A DNA stretch of 54,115 bases from assembly GCA_012517145.1 (NCBI GenBank), contig JAAYVM010000082.1:1-54115 (forward strand), read 5' to 3'. Position 1 is the first letter of the stretch, and each line of letters starts with the position of its first letter. Positions 1 to 7,474 of the stretch are shown one piece after another. The position numbers were made by a program, and so were the translations under genes. This DNA is from Acholeplasmataceae bacterium (lineage in GTDB: Bacteria > Bacillota > Negativicutes > Acidaminococcales > Acidaminococcaceae). The notes below the pieces were generated by a model, which was given only the letters and a program-made list of their open reading frames with translations, searched no databases and had not been told where the DNA came from.

Positions 1-121
1 GTGTAACCTGTTTGCTGTTAAAAGGATTAACGACCGCGCAATACCCTGCCTCTATCCTTCTTGCGAACCACTCGGCGTAAAAAGCCGGTATGTCTGTACG
101 CCTGCTTGCGCTGATGATCAT
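1..121 (-). CDS. DUF1848 family protein, N-terminal fragment cut by window edge
   Basis: The complement strand starting at base 121 reads MIISASRRTDIPAFY, then an AEWF segment and a VVNPFN segment. I recognise this as the conserved start of DUF1848 proteins, a family of unknown function. An ATG also exists at 127, but the GTGAGG ribosome binding site is 8 bases from the ATG at 121 and family members usually begin MIISASRRTDIPA. Only about 40 codons are present; the rest lies to the left of the window. The function of the family is not established, so none is given. Confidence 0.75.
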   Translation of the reverse strand, partial: MIISASRRTDIPAFYAEWFARRIEAGYCAVVNPFNSKQVT

Positions 122-212
122 CCTCATTACCTCACTAATTACTCAAAAAGAAAGCATCTATTTTTTTGCAAATGTGTCCAACCCGAGTTCAATCTTGTCC
201 GGATGCACATCC

Positions 213-1127
213 TTAGCGATCCAATATTAATCCTCGCTTATAGGATATCTTGAAATAATCAAGATAATCTTTGAATTTATCCTGCGCTGCCAGGCACGTA
301 TCCCTTAGAAATCCTCTTTCATCCTGCCACTCCTTAAGACCCCTATAGTAGAACATTTTTAATTCTTCGTCGATGATAAAAGGCACTATATTATTTCTGA
401 GGCACTCTTTGAATAGCAACAGCCGGCCGATGCGCCCGTTCCCATCCTGAAATGGATGCAAGCATTCGAACCTATAATGAAAATCAAGTAGTTCCTCCAG
501 AGTTCTTTCTTTCTTAGCGTTATAGGCAGCGACCAATTCTTTCATTTTAGCAGGTACTTCCTTTGGCAACGCAGTTACCTTGCCGCCGACTTCATTCGGC
601 AATTTTTTGTAGCCGCCAACCGCAAACCAATCTTTCCTGCTGTCAGAAGTTCCGTTTTTCAACATAGCATTAAGCTGCTTAATCAACGCTTCACTGATTA
701 TGGAACCCGCACGATCAATTATCAGATCGATACACCTGAAGTGATTGGCTGTTTCCACTATGTCATCCACATTTAATGTTGTTTCCTGTACTCCAATGGT
801 ATTTGTCTCAAAAATGTAACGCGTCTGGTCGTGGGTTAATCGACTGCCTTCCATGTGATTGGAGTTATAAGTAAAATCGATTTGTACCTTGTGATAAATT
901 CCACCCGGCAGCCTGGATGCTTTCTCTGACTTTAGTACTTCAAGCAGCGTACGAGGTAGCGCGCTATGCTTATTTACTCTTTCGGGCTTTTGAGCGTTTT
1001 CCGGAAGATACCATGTCTTGCCTTTTAGTAAAGCATTGGAAATTCTCCCCTGCGCACAATAGTTCCGCACACTTCGTTCCGATATATCCCACCGCCTGGC
1101 TGCTTCTGAGACTGAAAGGTATTTCAT
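213..1127 (-). CDS. Fic family protein with N-terminal helix-turn-helix
   Basis: A 304-residue Fic-domain protein. Fic enzymes transfer AMP or a related group from a nucleotide to target proteins. The catalytic motif HPFQDGNGRIGR is complete at residues 224-235. An SNHMEG segment at 89-94 fits the (S/T)xxxE(G/N) auto-inhibitory helix, placing it among Fic proteins inhibited by their own N-terminal side. Residues 1-45 look like a MerR/excisionase-type helix-turn-helix (SVSEAARRWDISERSVRNYC), suggesting DNA binding and possibly autoregulation. The start at 1127 is supported by an AGGAGG site 7 bases upstream and a TATAAT box at 1157-1162. No antitoxin partner gene is visible nearby. The target is unknown. 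Confidence 0.9.
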   Translation of the reverse strand: MKYLSVSEAARRWDISERSVRNYCAQGRISNALLKGKTWYLPENAQKPERVNKHSALPRTLLEVLKSEKASRLPGGIYHKVQIDFTYNSNHMEGSRLTHDQTRYIFETNTIGVQETTLNVDDIVETANHFRCIDLIIDRAGSIISEALIKQLNAMLKNGTSDSRKDWFAVGGYKKLPNEVGGKVTALPKEVPAKMKELVAAYNAKKERTLEELLDFHYRFECLHPFQDGNGRIGRLLLFKECLRNNIVPFIIDEELKMFYYRGLKEWQDERGFLRDTCLAAQDKFKDYLDYFKISYKRGLILDR

Positions 1128-1156
1128 AGCGCACCTCCTCTCTTAAATTCACTTAT

Positions 1157-1224
1157 ATTATACCATTTTATCGGCAATATTTCTATTTTAATTATTGATT
1201 AATACGTTGTATTTTTGCCGATAA
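1157..1224 (-). promoter_or_regulatory. Fic gene promoter with inverted decamer pair
   Basis: On the complement strand an extended -10 box (TGG then TATAAT, 1157-1162) precedes the Fic gene. A perfect 10-bp inverted repeat, TTATCGGCAA at 1168-1177 and TTGCCGATAA at 1215-1224, flanks a very A+T-rich 37-bp centre. The proximal copy lies just upstream of the -10 box, between the -10 and -35 positions. The Fic protein carries its own helix-turn-helix, so this could be its operator; that is inference. No convincing -35 box is seen. Confidence 0.4.
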
Positions 1225-1244
1225 TAAACTGAGCAGGCTGCCCT

Positions 1245-1350
1245 AAGTTCAAATGTTTGCAATACCGTATCTTCATAATTGGCTTGTGCCTTTCGGAGCT
1301 TAGAAATATTGACTTGCCAGGTAACCTCACGCCATATCTCTGCCATCTTG
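1245..1350 (-). pseudogene. Decayed fragment resembling an outer-membrane efflux protein (TolC/OprM family)
   Basis: The complement strand reads WQVNISKLRKAQANYE followed by DTVLQTFE with no start codon and no intact frame. The pattern 'KAQANYE-tvLqtF' resembles the second helical repeat of outer-membrane factors of RND efflux systems. Nothing else of such a gene is visible, so this would be a relic. It suits a diderm organism. The similarity is judged by eye over about 30 residues, so confidence is low. Confidence 0.35.
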
Positions 1351-1376
1351 TAAAGATTATTGCCGAAGCATATAAT
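1348..1376 (+). promoter_or_regulatory. Predicted promoter for the two secreted-protein genes
   Basis: TTGTAA (1348-1353), a 17-base spacer and TATAAT (1371-1376) form a good vegetative promoter about 70 bases upstream of the first gene, which itself has an AAGGAG site. Confidence 0.55.
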
Positions 1377-1448
1377 AAAAATTATAGAATAAGAGTATCA
1401 AAATAACATCTACCGCGGATATTACTTTGATAAAAAGGAGATGTATCC

Positions 1449-1952
1449 ATGAAAAAGATTTTTGTTTTTCTCTTATCTTTTGCTTTGTTAACCCCTATTT
1501 TTTTCGGTCCTGCGGCTGAAGCTCGTGCAAGCATTAATAAACCGGCGGCAAACCAATCAACGCAGTCAAAAATACCGATAATAAAAACCATGCCTACCGA
1601 TGACGGTTGGTTGGGTAATATTGACAACGGTTTGCAGCTTGCCCAGCAGCAAAACAAAAAAATCATTCTATTTTACGCGCTCTATTTACACGGTCAATAT
1701 GGGATGACACAAGGTTATGCTGCGACCTACTATGTCGAACAGCCGGAATTCAAAAATGCCGTCAAGGACAAATATATTTTGGTCTATTATACGCAACATA
1801 CAGCCGACCAAACTCTTAAAAGCAAATATAACATTGACGAAAATTCACAGATGGATATGCTGATTCTCGATTCCTCAGGAAATGAATTGGCAAGAGAACA
1901 AAAAGCGGTGTCTGTTCAGCATCTGGTAGATTTCGTTAATTCCGTCCAATAA
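1449..1952 (+). CDS. Secreted thioredoxin-fold-like protein without a CxxC motif
   Basis: A 167-residue protein with a clear Sec signal peptide (residues 1-26: MKK start, hydrophobic core, cleavage near AEARA). The mature part (DGW...NGLQLAQQQNKKIILFY, then a C-terminal strand MDMLILDSSGNELAR) follows the outline of thioredoxin-like proteins that act on 'QAKAENKPILLYF'-type segments, but the redox CxxC is absent and no cysteine is seen. A redox role is therefore unlikely; a binding or folding role is possible. The start is supported by AAGGAG 7 bases upstream. A second secreted protein follows after 40 bp and the two probably form one unit. No precise function can be given. Confidence 0.7.
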   Translation: MKKIFVFLLSFALLTPIFFGPAAEARASINKPAANQSTQSKIPIIKTMPTDDGWLGNIDNGLQLAQQQNKKIILFYALYLHGQYGMTQGYAATYYVEQPEFKNAVKDKYILVYYTQHTADQTLKSKYNIDENSQMDMLILDSSGNELAREQKAVSVQHLVDFVNSVQ

Positions 1953-1992
1953 TTATCCGATTCCTACTTAGCTCACTGAAGGAGGCTCTTTG

Positions 1993-2379
1993 ATGAAAAA
2001 CCGAGGCATTACTAGACTAACCGCTGTTTTATTATGTTTGGTCTGTTTGTTTTTGATACAAGCCCCGCCTCTTGCCCAGGCTGCCAATAAGAAATCAAAT
2101 GATGTAACCTGCACGGACTTGTTTTTTTATGATTTTGAAACTCAAGACGGTAATTTATTGTACCAGGCAGGAGCAACATTCACTAATAATACCAAGAAAA
2201 AGTTAAAGGTTACCTATTACTTTTTTTTCGTGAACGGTAATAATGAGGAAACAGAAGTATGGGCAGATACTTTGATGCTCCAACCTTTAGAAAGTAAGAG
2301 AGACTGTTTTTACGAAACTATGACTCCTGCCACACGAGATAATCTAAAAAGCTATATGGTCAGATTCTCTGTAAATTAG
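1993..2379 (+). CDS. Small secreted protein of unknown function
   Basis: A 128-residue protein with a signal peptide (residues 1 to about 31, ending LAQAA). The mature part is rich in beta-strand-like segments (DLFFYDFETQDGNLLYQAG, KLKVTYYFFFV) with 2 cysteines, like a small periplasmic or surface beta-sandwich. I do not recognise the family. A TTG at 1990 precedes the ATG, but GGAGG at 1981-1985 is spaced best (7 bases) for the ATG at 1993. It sits 40 bp behind the other secreted protein, so the two may act together. Confidence 0.65.
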   Translation: MKNRGITRLTAVLLCLVCLFLIQAPPLAQAANKKSNDVTCTDLFFYDFETQDGNLLYQAGATFTNNTKKKLKVTYYFFFVNGNNEETEVWADTLMLQPLESKRDCFYETMTPATRDNLKSYMVRFSVN

Positions 2380-2399
2380 CAGAAAAACGACATTAATAA

Positions 2400-2440
2400 A
2401 TACCCTCAGTTGTAGAATAACAAACTATGACTGAGGGTAT
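2400..2440. repeat. Perfect 11-bp inverted repeat
   Basis: ATACCCTCAGT (2400-2410) and ACTGAGGGTAT (2430-2440) are separated by 19 bases. It lies 20 bp past the secreted-protein gene. There is no T-run on the plus strand, so it is a weak terminator at best; it could also be the end of a lost element. The rest of 2441-2653 holds nothing I can identify. Confidence 0.4.
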
Positions 2441-2653
2441 TAGCATGTCTGGACAAGAAGTAATGCAGTATGATGATGCTTAGCAAGAGAAATTGTCATG
2501 TTTGCAGACGGCAAAACAATGTAATTCATAACCTGAAAAACTGTTGGTTTAGGCAAAAACAAATCACACTTCTTAATGGTTTCTTCGCGCTAACACCACC
2601 ACAAATTTCACCAGTTTTTTCTCTATAACCATAATAATATCTCATACTGGGCA

Positions 2654-3574
2654 CTAATTATTAAGTATCATATCCCACCGTTCTTCTATTACACCACTTT
2701 TCCATGTATCACTTTCACTTTGTTCGGTTACTGAAAAACCAAAATTTTTATACAAATGCCGTGCTGCCTTTAAATCTTGAACTGTCCACAAATACACCTG
2801 TTTATATTTTTGCCGTTTACAATATTCCATCGCTGTTGCCAATAGCTGCCGGCCTAGCCCTACACCGCGATATTCCGGTTCTATCAAAAACCATCTAAGT
2901 TGCGCTATCCCTTCCTCTGTACTGACGATTGCAATTGACCCAACAATGCGGCCATTATTCTCTGCTACCCAAACTTCTCCCTCAGGCTTTTCGTCAATAT
3001 ATTTGGTTAAGGCATCCATTACATACCGTTCGAAAGTTCCGCTAAGTCCGTATTCTTTTTCGTAAAGGACACAGTGTCTATAGGCTATGTATCCGGCTTC
3101 ACCGGGCTTAAGGGAACGTATAATATAGGTCTTATCCTGCTTTTTATCCAAAATATTCCTTACTGAAACCATATGACTAATAAGTTCTTTTTGCTCTTCA
3201 TCTGTCAGTTTCTCGAGAATCTTAGCCGCTTGTATTGTTGAATCATCGTAAAGCTTATTAATAACTTGCTGCCCTTTATCTGATAGTGTCAACACCTGGG
3301 CACGACCGTCAACTGTTGATCGAACTTTAATAATAAGCTTATCCTTTGTAAATTTTGAAAGTATGCGGCTTAAATAACCAGGGTCAATCTGCAAAAATTT
3401 AGTCAAATCGCTAGCATTACACTGACTAGCATTATCAATTTCAAGCAACACTCTGGCCTCTGCAAGTGAGTATGGACTATCAAGTATTGTTTTATCCATC
3501 AGGCCTATTATATTTGTATAAAACCGATTAAAGTTTCGCACTTCTAAAGCACGCCTTGCTATTTCTTTTTCCAC
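2654..3574 (-). CDS. MarR family regulator fused to a GNAT acetyltransferase
   Basis: A 306-residue fusion protein. Residues 1-145 form a MarR winged helix-turn-helix (ASDLTKFLQIDPGYLSRIL recognition region, STVDGRAQVLTLSDKG wing). Residues 150-306 form a GNAT acetyltransferase with the acetyl-CoA loop YRGVGLGRQLL and a C-terminal LYKNFGFSV motif. This two-domain architecture is common in bacteria; its effector and acetyl acceptor are unknown. The start is a GTG at 3574 behind AAAGGATG. A promoter with two MarR-type palindromes lies directly upstream, so autoregulation is likely. Confidence 0.88.
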   Translation of the reverse strand: MEKEIARRALEVRNFNRFYTNIIGLMDKTILDSPYSLAEARVLLEIDNASQCNASDLTKFLQIDPGYLSRILSKFTKDKLIIKVRSTVDGRAQVLTLSDKGQQVINKLYDDSTIQAAKILEKLTDEEQKELISHMVSVRNILDKKQDKTYIIRSLKPGEAGYIAYRHCVLYEKEYGLSGTFERYVMDALTKYIDEKPEGEVWVAENNGRIVGSIAIVSTEEGIAQLRWFLIEPEYRGVGLGRQLLATAMEYCKRQKYKQVYLWTVQDLKAARHLYKNFGFSVTEQSESDTWKSGVIEERWDMILNN

Positions 3575-3607
3575 AAATCGTCATCCTTTCCTACTTATTA
3601 CATAGGC

Positions 3608-3657
3608 AGTATAAGACATTTGTTTGACTATGTCAACTAATTATTTGATTTTGTCAA
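3608..3657 (-). promoter_or_regulatory. Promoter and double MarR-type operator
   Basis: On the complement strand TTGACA (3631-3636), 17 bases and TATACT (3608-3613) form a near-consensus promoter for the MarR-GNAT gene. Two 13-bp dyads, TTGACTATGTCAA (3624-3636) and TTGATTTTGTCAA (3645-3657), start 21 bp apart, two helical turns. The first overlaps the -35 box. This is the expected layout for a repressor that controls its own gene. Confidence 0.65.
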
Positions 3658-3678
3658 CTATACTCGGCGGGTTTCTAT

Positions 3679-4632
3679 TTAAATATCTCTCTCGCCATTC
3701 TTGACAGCGATTTCAATAAACCTTTGCATGGCGATAGTACTGCCGCCTTTTTTGCGATAGCAGATAAATTTATCCCGCAGAGCGTACTTGCCGGCAATTT
3801 TATAAAAAACAAGACTACTATCTTTATGCACATCATCAATCAAAGTATTGCTGAGAATAGTTGCTCCCAACCCATACTTTGCAAAATTATATGAGATGGC
3901 CGATTGTTCTGCTTCCAGTATAATATTCGGCAAAAGTTGCTCTTCCTCAAACAACATATCTGTGCACAAGCGCAAATAATTATCCTTATGCAGCAAGATT
4001 AACGGCACATCGGCAAATTCGGTTGGAGACACGCATTTGTCAGCAGCTACCTTGTCCAGTCCTCGTTCAAAATCACCTGCGGTCAGCTGCTTGGCCTGCA
4101 GCGATTCATTGACGGCGAAGTCCCTGGGCACCGCCAGCAGCAGATATTCATGGTAAAAAAAGATCCTTTTGTACTCGTCAGTATTCAAAGGGCGATTGGT
4201 AATGATCAGATCTATCTCCCCAGAATCCAGTAAATGCTTTGATTGCAGGGTGCTTGTCTCCAAAATACGCAAATTAATATGCGGATAAGCTTTTTTGAAA
4301 TCACAGATTACCTTAGGAACAATATTCGCTATGCTCAGATTGCTGCCGCCAATAGACAAGTCCCCGCTTTGCAAAGTATCCAGCTCGTAAGCGATATTCT
4401 GGATGCGTTCCTGAATTCCGCAAATCTGTTCCGCGCCTCGTATATATTCCACTCCAAATGCGGTCAGCGAAACCGGTGTGGTTTTACGGTCAAAAATCTG
4501 GGAACCGGCCTTTTCTTCTATCTTTTTTACAGTAGCGCTGAGGGATGGCTGGGAAATACGCATTTTTTCCGCTGCTTTGCTGAAGCTGCATTCCTTATAT
4601 ACACACAAAATATATTCCATATTTCTAAACAT
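3679..4632 (-). CDS. LysR family transcriptional regulator
   Basis: A 317-residue LysR-type regulator. The N-terminal helix-turn-helix is clear (SFSKAAEKMRISQPSLSATV, residues 14-33), followed by a linker helix and a periplasmic-binding-protein-like effector domain. An upstream ATG exists at 4686, but GGAGG lies 7 bases before the ATG at 4632, giving the usual start MFRNMEYIL. It is divergent from the threonine aldolase/carrier operon, the classical arrangement for a LysR activator of the neighbouring genes. Its inducer could be a beta-hydroxy amino acid or dicarboxylate; that is inference from the neighbours. Confidence 0.9.
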   Translation of the reverse strand: MFRNMEYILCVYKECSFSKAAEKMRISQPSLSATVKKIEEKAGSQIFDRKTTPVSLTAFGVEYIRGAEQICGIQERIQNIAYELDTLQSGDLSIGGSNLSIANIVPKVICDFKKAYPHINLRILETSTLQSKHLLDSGEIDLIITNRPLNTDEYKRIFFYHEYLLLAVPRDFAVNESLQAKQLTAGDFERGLDKVAADKCVSPTEFADVPLILLHKDNYLRLCTDMLFEEEQLLPNIILEAEQSAISYNFAKYGLGATILSNTLIDDVHKDSSLVFYKIAGKYALRDKFICYRKKGGSTIAMQRFIEIAVKNGERDI

Positions 4633-4692
4633 CTGTAATCCTCCGCTCATCATTATAGATTTGTATCTATGTTTATATTTATACATTTATAT

Positions 4693-4707
4693 TTGACTAT
4701 ATGTCAA
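4693..4707. promoter_or_regulatory. Candidate LysR operator between divergent genes
   Basis: TTGAC-TATAT-GTCAA is a dyad of the T-N11-A type bound by LysR proteins, about 60 bp upstream of the LysR start and 113 bp upstream of the aldolase start. Its half sites resemble those upstream of the MarR-GNAT gene, which calls for caution in assigning it. Confidence 0.4.
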
Positions 4708-4819
4708 GGGTATTATTAAATAAAAATGTACAGAATTTTATTTCAAATAGACACAGGTAAACACTTACAGCGAATTACAGTATTGCAAGTGTATATTGCT
4801 ATTATCAGGGAGGCTTAAT

Positions 4820-5863
4820 ATGAAAATCATTGACTTAAGAAGCGACACTTTGACCCTGCCTACTCAACCGATGCTGGCGACCATCCTTACTGCCGAACTT
4901 GGCGATGACGGGCGTTTGGACGCCAACGGACGCGGTGAAGACAAGACCATCAACAAATTGGAAGATATGGCCGCCGCACTCACAGGCAAAGAAGCAGGTT
5001 TATTTTGTTGTTCCGGCACATTGGGCAACCAGGCAGCATTATTCACCTATTGCAGGCCTCACGGTCTTGTTCTGGTGGATGAACTCCAACACCTTTACGG
5101 CAGTGAAAAGACGGCTTTTGACAGCCGCTTTGGTCAGATGGAGCCGCTCTTCTACAAATTTGATGCCGACTTTATGCCTGATTTGGCAGACTTAGAGGAT
5201 AAGCTGAAGAATAATAATGTCAGTTTGTTATGCCTGGAGAATACCCATAATTTTACGGGCGGTACTTGTGTCAATTTAGACCGCTTAGCCGCCATCAGAA
5301 AACTGGCAGACAAATACCAGGTCCCGATTCATATGGACGGTGCCAGACTCTTTAATGCCGCTGCTTATCTAAAGGTTTCTGTCAAAGAAATCTGCCAGTA
5401 TGTTGATTCCGTGATGTTCTGCGTTTCCAAGGGATTGGGCGCACCTGTGGGCTCACTGCTTTGCGGTACTAAAGCTTTTATTGACACGGCAAAAGAAACC
5501 CGCAAGCTTTTGGGCGGAGCATTACGTCAAGGCGGCATTGCTGCAGCTCCTGCTATTTATGCTTTAGAGCATAATATTGAAAGATTATCCGAAGACAATG
5601 CCAATGCTGTCCATTGTGCATCCTTGCTGACAGACCTGAAAAAGATAAAAGTGCAAGCAAGCGTACAAACAAACATCGTAATGCTTGATTTGGCAGATGC
5701 GGGAATAACGCCGGTTGATTTCTGCGCTAAAGCCAAGGATCTGGGGCTGTTAATCAGACCTATCCTTAAAACATCGGTGCGTTTAGTTTTTTATAATGCG
5801 ATTACCGCAGACGATGCGTCAGAAGCAGCGAGCATCATTAAAAAACTTGATAATGAATTGTGA
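4820..5863 (+). CDS. ltaE: Low-specificity threonine aldolase (PLP-dependent)
   Basis: A 347-residue fold-type I PLP enzyme of the threonine aldolase/beta-eliminating lyase family; it would cleave L-threonine or L-allo-threonine to glycine and acetaldehyde in the cytosol. The PLP lysine is K204 in VSKGLGAPVGS, the PLP-binding aspartate is in HMDGARLFNA (D173), and the N-terminal IDLRSDT motif is present. The ATG at 4820 is chosen because GGGAGG sits 6 bases upstream; the longer frame adds 8 codons without a site. It is followed after 37 bp by a DAACS carrier, and a LysR gene is divergent, so the pair looks like an amino-acid uptake and cleavage unit. Specificity towards phenylserine-type substrates cannot be excluded. 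Confidence 0.88.
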   Translation: MKIIDLRSDTLTLPTQPMLATILTAELGDDGRLDANGRGEDKTINKLEDMAAALTGKEAGLFCCSGTLGNQAALFTYCRPHGLVLVDELQHLYGSEKTAFDSRFGQMEPLFYKFDADFMPDLADLEDKLKNNNVSLLCLENTHNFTGGTCVNLDRLAAIRKLADKYQVPIHMDGARLFNAAAYLKVSVKEICQYVDSVMFCVSKGLGAPVGSLLCGTKAFIDTAKETRKLLGGALRQGGIAAAPAIYALEHNIERLSEDNANAVHCASLLTDLKKIKVQASVQTNIVMLDLADAGITPVDFCAKAKDLGLLIRPILKTSVRLVFYNAITADDASEAASIIKKLDNEL

Positions 5864-5900
5864 TCTTAAAATTATAATTTTTTAATAAGGAGGGCACGCA

Positions 5901-7130
5901 ATGACTATCAGAGGTAAAAAACTATCTTTGGCTACGCAAATCTTTATCGCCATGATTTTGGGAACTCTAGCTGGTTTACTGGTCGGTAAGCCAATCACGC
6001 AATTCACTTTTATCGGTGACGTTTGGCTCAACTGCATCAAAATGATCGTCGTACCTATGGTTATCTGTACCATAGTAACAGGCATTATTTCTCAGAGCAG
6101 CTCTCAAGCTTTGAAACGCATCAGCACCCGTATCATTGTCTATTATGTGCTGACTACGATTTTGGCCTCTGCTGTCGGCTTACTGATAGCCAGCTTGCTC
6201 CAGCCTGGTCATTTTGCTAATTTTACTGGTATGGCGTCCCAGAAGATTACCGGTGGTACCAGCATTACCCTGGCAAGTTTTGTCAAAGGTTTATTTTCAA
6301 CTAACATGGTTAAGACCTTCGCCGACGGCAACATTATCCAAACCCTTATTATTGCTATTTTCATTGGTATTGCCATCTTAAAGATGAAAAATGAAGAACA
6401 TAAACAAACCATGGTCAACTTCTTCAATAGCGCCAGCAGCATGGTATTTTCCCTCATCGGTATGGTAATGGCTGCCTCTCCTATCGGCGTGTTTTTCTTG
6501 ATGGCCAACTGCTTTGGTAAATATGGTACCAGCATTTTCACCAGCATGGCGGTTTTATTAGGAACTTATTACCTTGCCTGCCTTGCGCATGTAATTTTTA
6601 TATACGGCTTTTTCTTAATAGTTTTCGCCAAAGTGAATCCTTTCAAATTTATTAAAGACAGTGCCGAGCTTTGGATATATACAATTTCGACTTGCAGCTC
6701 CATTGCTTCTATTCCGGTTAACATCAAAGTCGCTAAGGAAAAATATAATGTACCGGACAGAATTTCCGGGTTTACCATTCCTTTAGGTTCACAAATGAAT
6801 TCTGACGGTTCTGTTTTGCTATATGCCTGCGTTATTACATTTATCAGCCAGATGATAGGACAGGATTTGTCCTTGGCACAGTTGATCAATATCATCTTTG
6901 TTTCCACTATCATGTCCATGGGTGGCGGCGGTATACCCGGCAGCGGCATCGTCAAACTGATGGTTGTTGTCCAAGCCGTTGGTCTTCCTATCGAAATAGT
7001 CGGCGTTATCGCGGCATTCTACCACTTGTTTGATATGGGTACGACAACCAACAACTGCTTGGGTGATTTGGTTGGCACCATCATAGTATCGAAGACGGAA
7101 GAAAAATATGCAGCCCCCAGTTTAGAATAG
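5901..7130 (+). CDS. Dicarboxylate/amino acid:cation symporter (DAACS family)
   Basis: A 409-residue inner-membrane carrier of the GltP/DctA/SstT family. The family marks are visible: a serine-rich re-entrant loop TISTCSSIASIPV, the PLGSQMNSDGS motif, and a glycine-rich GGGGIPGSG with the C-terminal DMGTTTNNCLGD segment. It would import an amino acid or dicarboxylate with Na+ or H+. The start is set by AAGGAGG 8 bases upstream. It follows the threonine aldolase by 37 bp, so serine/threonine or a related amino acid is a reasonable substrate guess. A strong terminator follows. Confidence 0.9.
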   Translation: MTIRGKKLSLATQIFIAMILGTLAGLLVGKPITQFTFIGDVWLNCIKMIVVPMVICTIVTGIISQSSSQALKRISTRIIVYYVLTTILASAVGLLIASLLQPGHFANFTGMASQKITGGTSITLASFVKGLFSTNMVKTFADGNIIQTLIIAIFIGIAILKMKNEEHKQTMVNFFNSASSMVFSLIGMVMAASPIGVFFLMANCFGKYGTSIFTSMAVLLGTYYLACLAHVIFIYGFFLIVFAKVNPFKFIKDSAELWIYTISTCSSIASIPVNIKVAKEKYNVPDRISGFTIPLGSQMNSDGSVLLYACVITFISQMIGQDLSLAQLINIIFVSTIMSMGGGGIPGSGIVKLMVVVQAVGLPIEIVGVIAAFYHLFDMGTTTNNCLGDLVGTIIVSKTEEKYAAPSLE

Positions 7131-7137
7131 TTTGCCA

Positions 7138-7176
7138 AAAGACGGTTCCCCTTTTGAGGGGGAACCGTCTTTTTTT
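7138..7176 (+). terminator. Rho-independent terminator after the aldolase/carrier operon
   Basis: AAGACGGTTCCCC, loop TTTTGA, GGGGGAACCGTCTT followed by a run of seven T. It lies 8 bp past the carrier stop codon. The stem sequence resembles the core of the neighbouring palindrome at 7177-7205. Confidence 0.9.
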
Positions 7177-7205
7177 GGTACAGAGGGGACCGTCCCCTTT
7201 GTACC
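7177..7205. repeat. Dispersed GGTACA palindrome, copy 1
   Basis: Arms GGTACAGAGGGGAC and GTCCCCTTTGTACC around a single C, with 13 of 14 pairs. Preceded by a T-run. A second copy of the same unit lies at 13607-13635. It looks like a REP-type extragenic palindrome. Confidence 0.75.
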
Positions 7206-7474
7206 ACCATCATGAAAATGCAAAGAAAAAATTCAAGTTTTTGCAAAAAAATGAAAAATTAATGAATAAAATATAAATAAAACGTTTTTTATATTTATTT
7301 TTATAAATTGTTATTTAATTCTAAAAACCAAAAAGGATTTTACAAAAAAATGGCGTATTTATTTCAGGACGGTTGCCATTTTTAGTGATGATTTATGTTT
7401 AAGCCATATTATATGCTAAGACTTAGTGACTAGAGTGGGCAAAAGTCAACAAATTTAAAATGGGAGGCTTTATT
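7206..7474. other. A+T-rich intergenic region upstream of gltS
   Basis: No gene is seen. The stretch is very rich in A and T around 7240-7340, and ends with a GGGAGG ribosome binding site for gltS. A promoter must lie here but no box pair stands out. Confidence 0.4.

Noticed and set aside
4693-4721. TTGACT with a 17-base spacer and TTAAAT as aldolase promoter
   Set aside because: The -10 match is poor and the distance to the gene is long; the dyad there is better explained as an operator.
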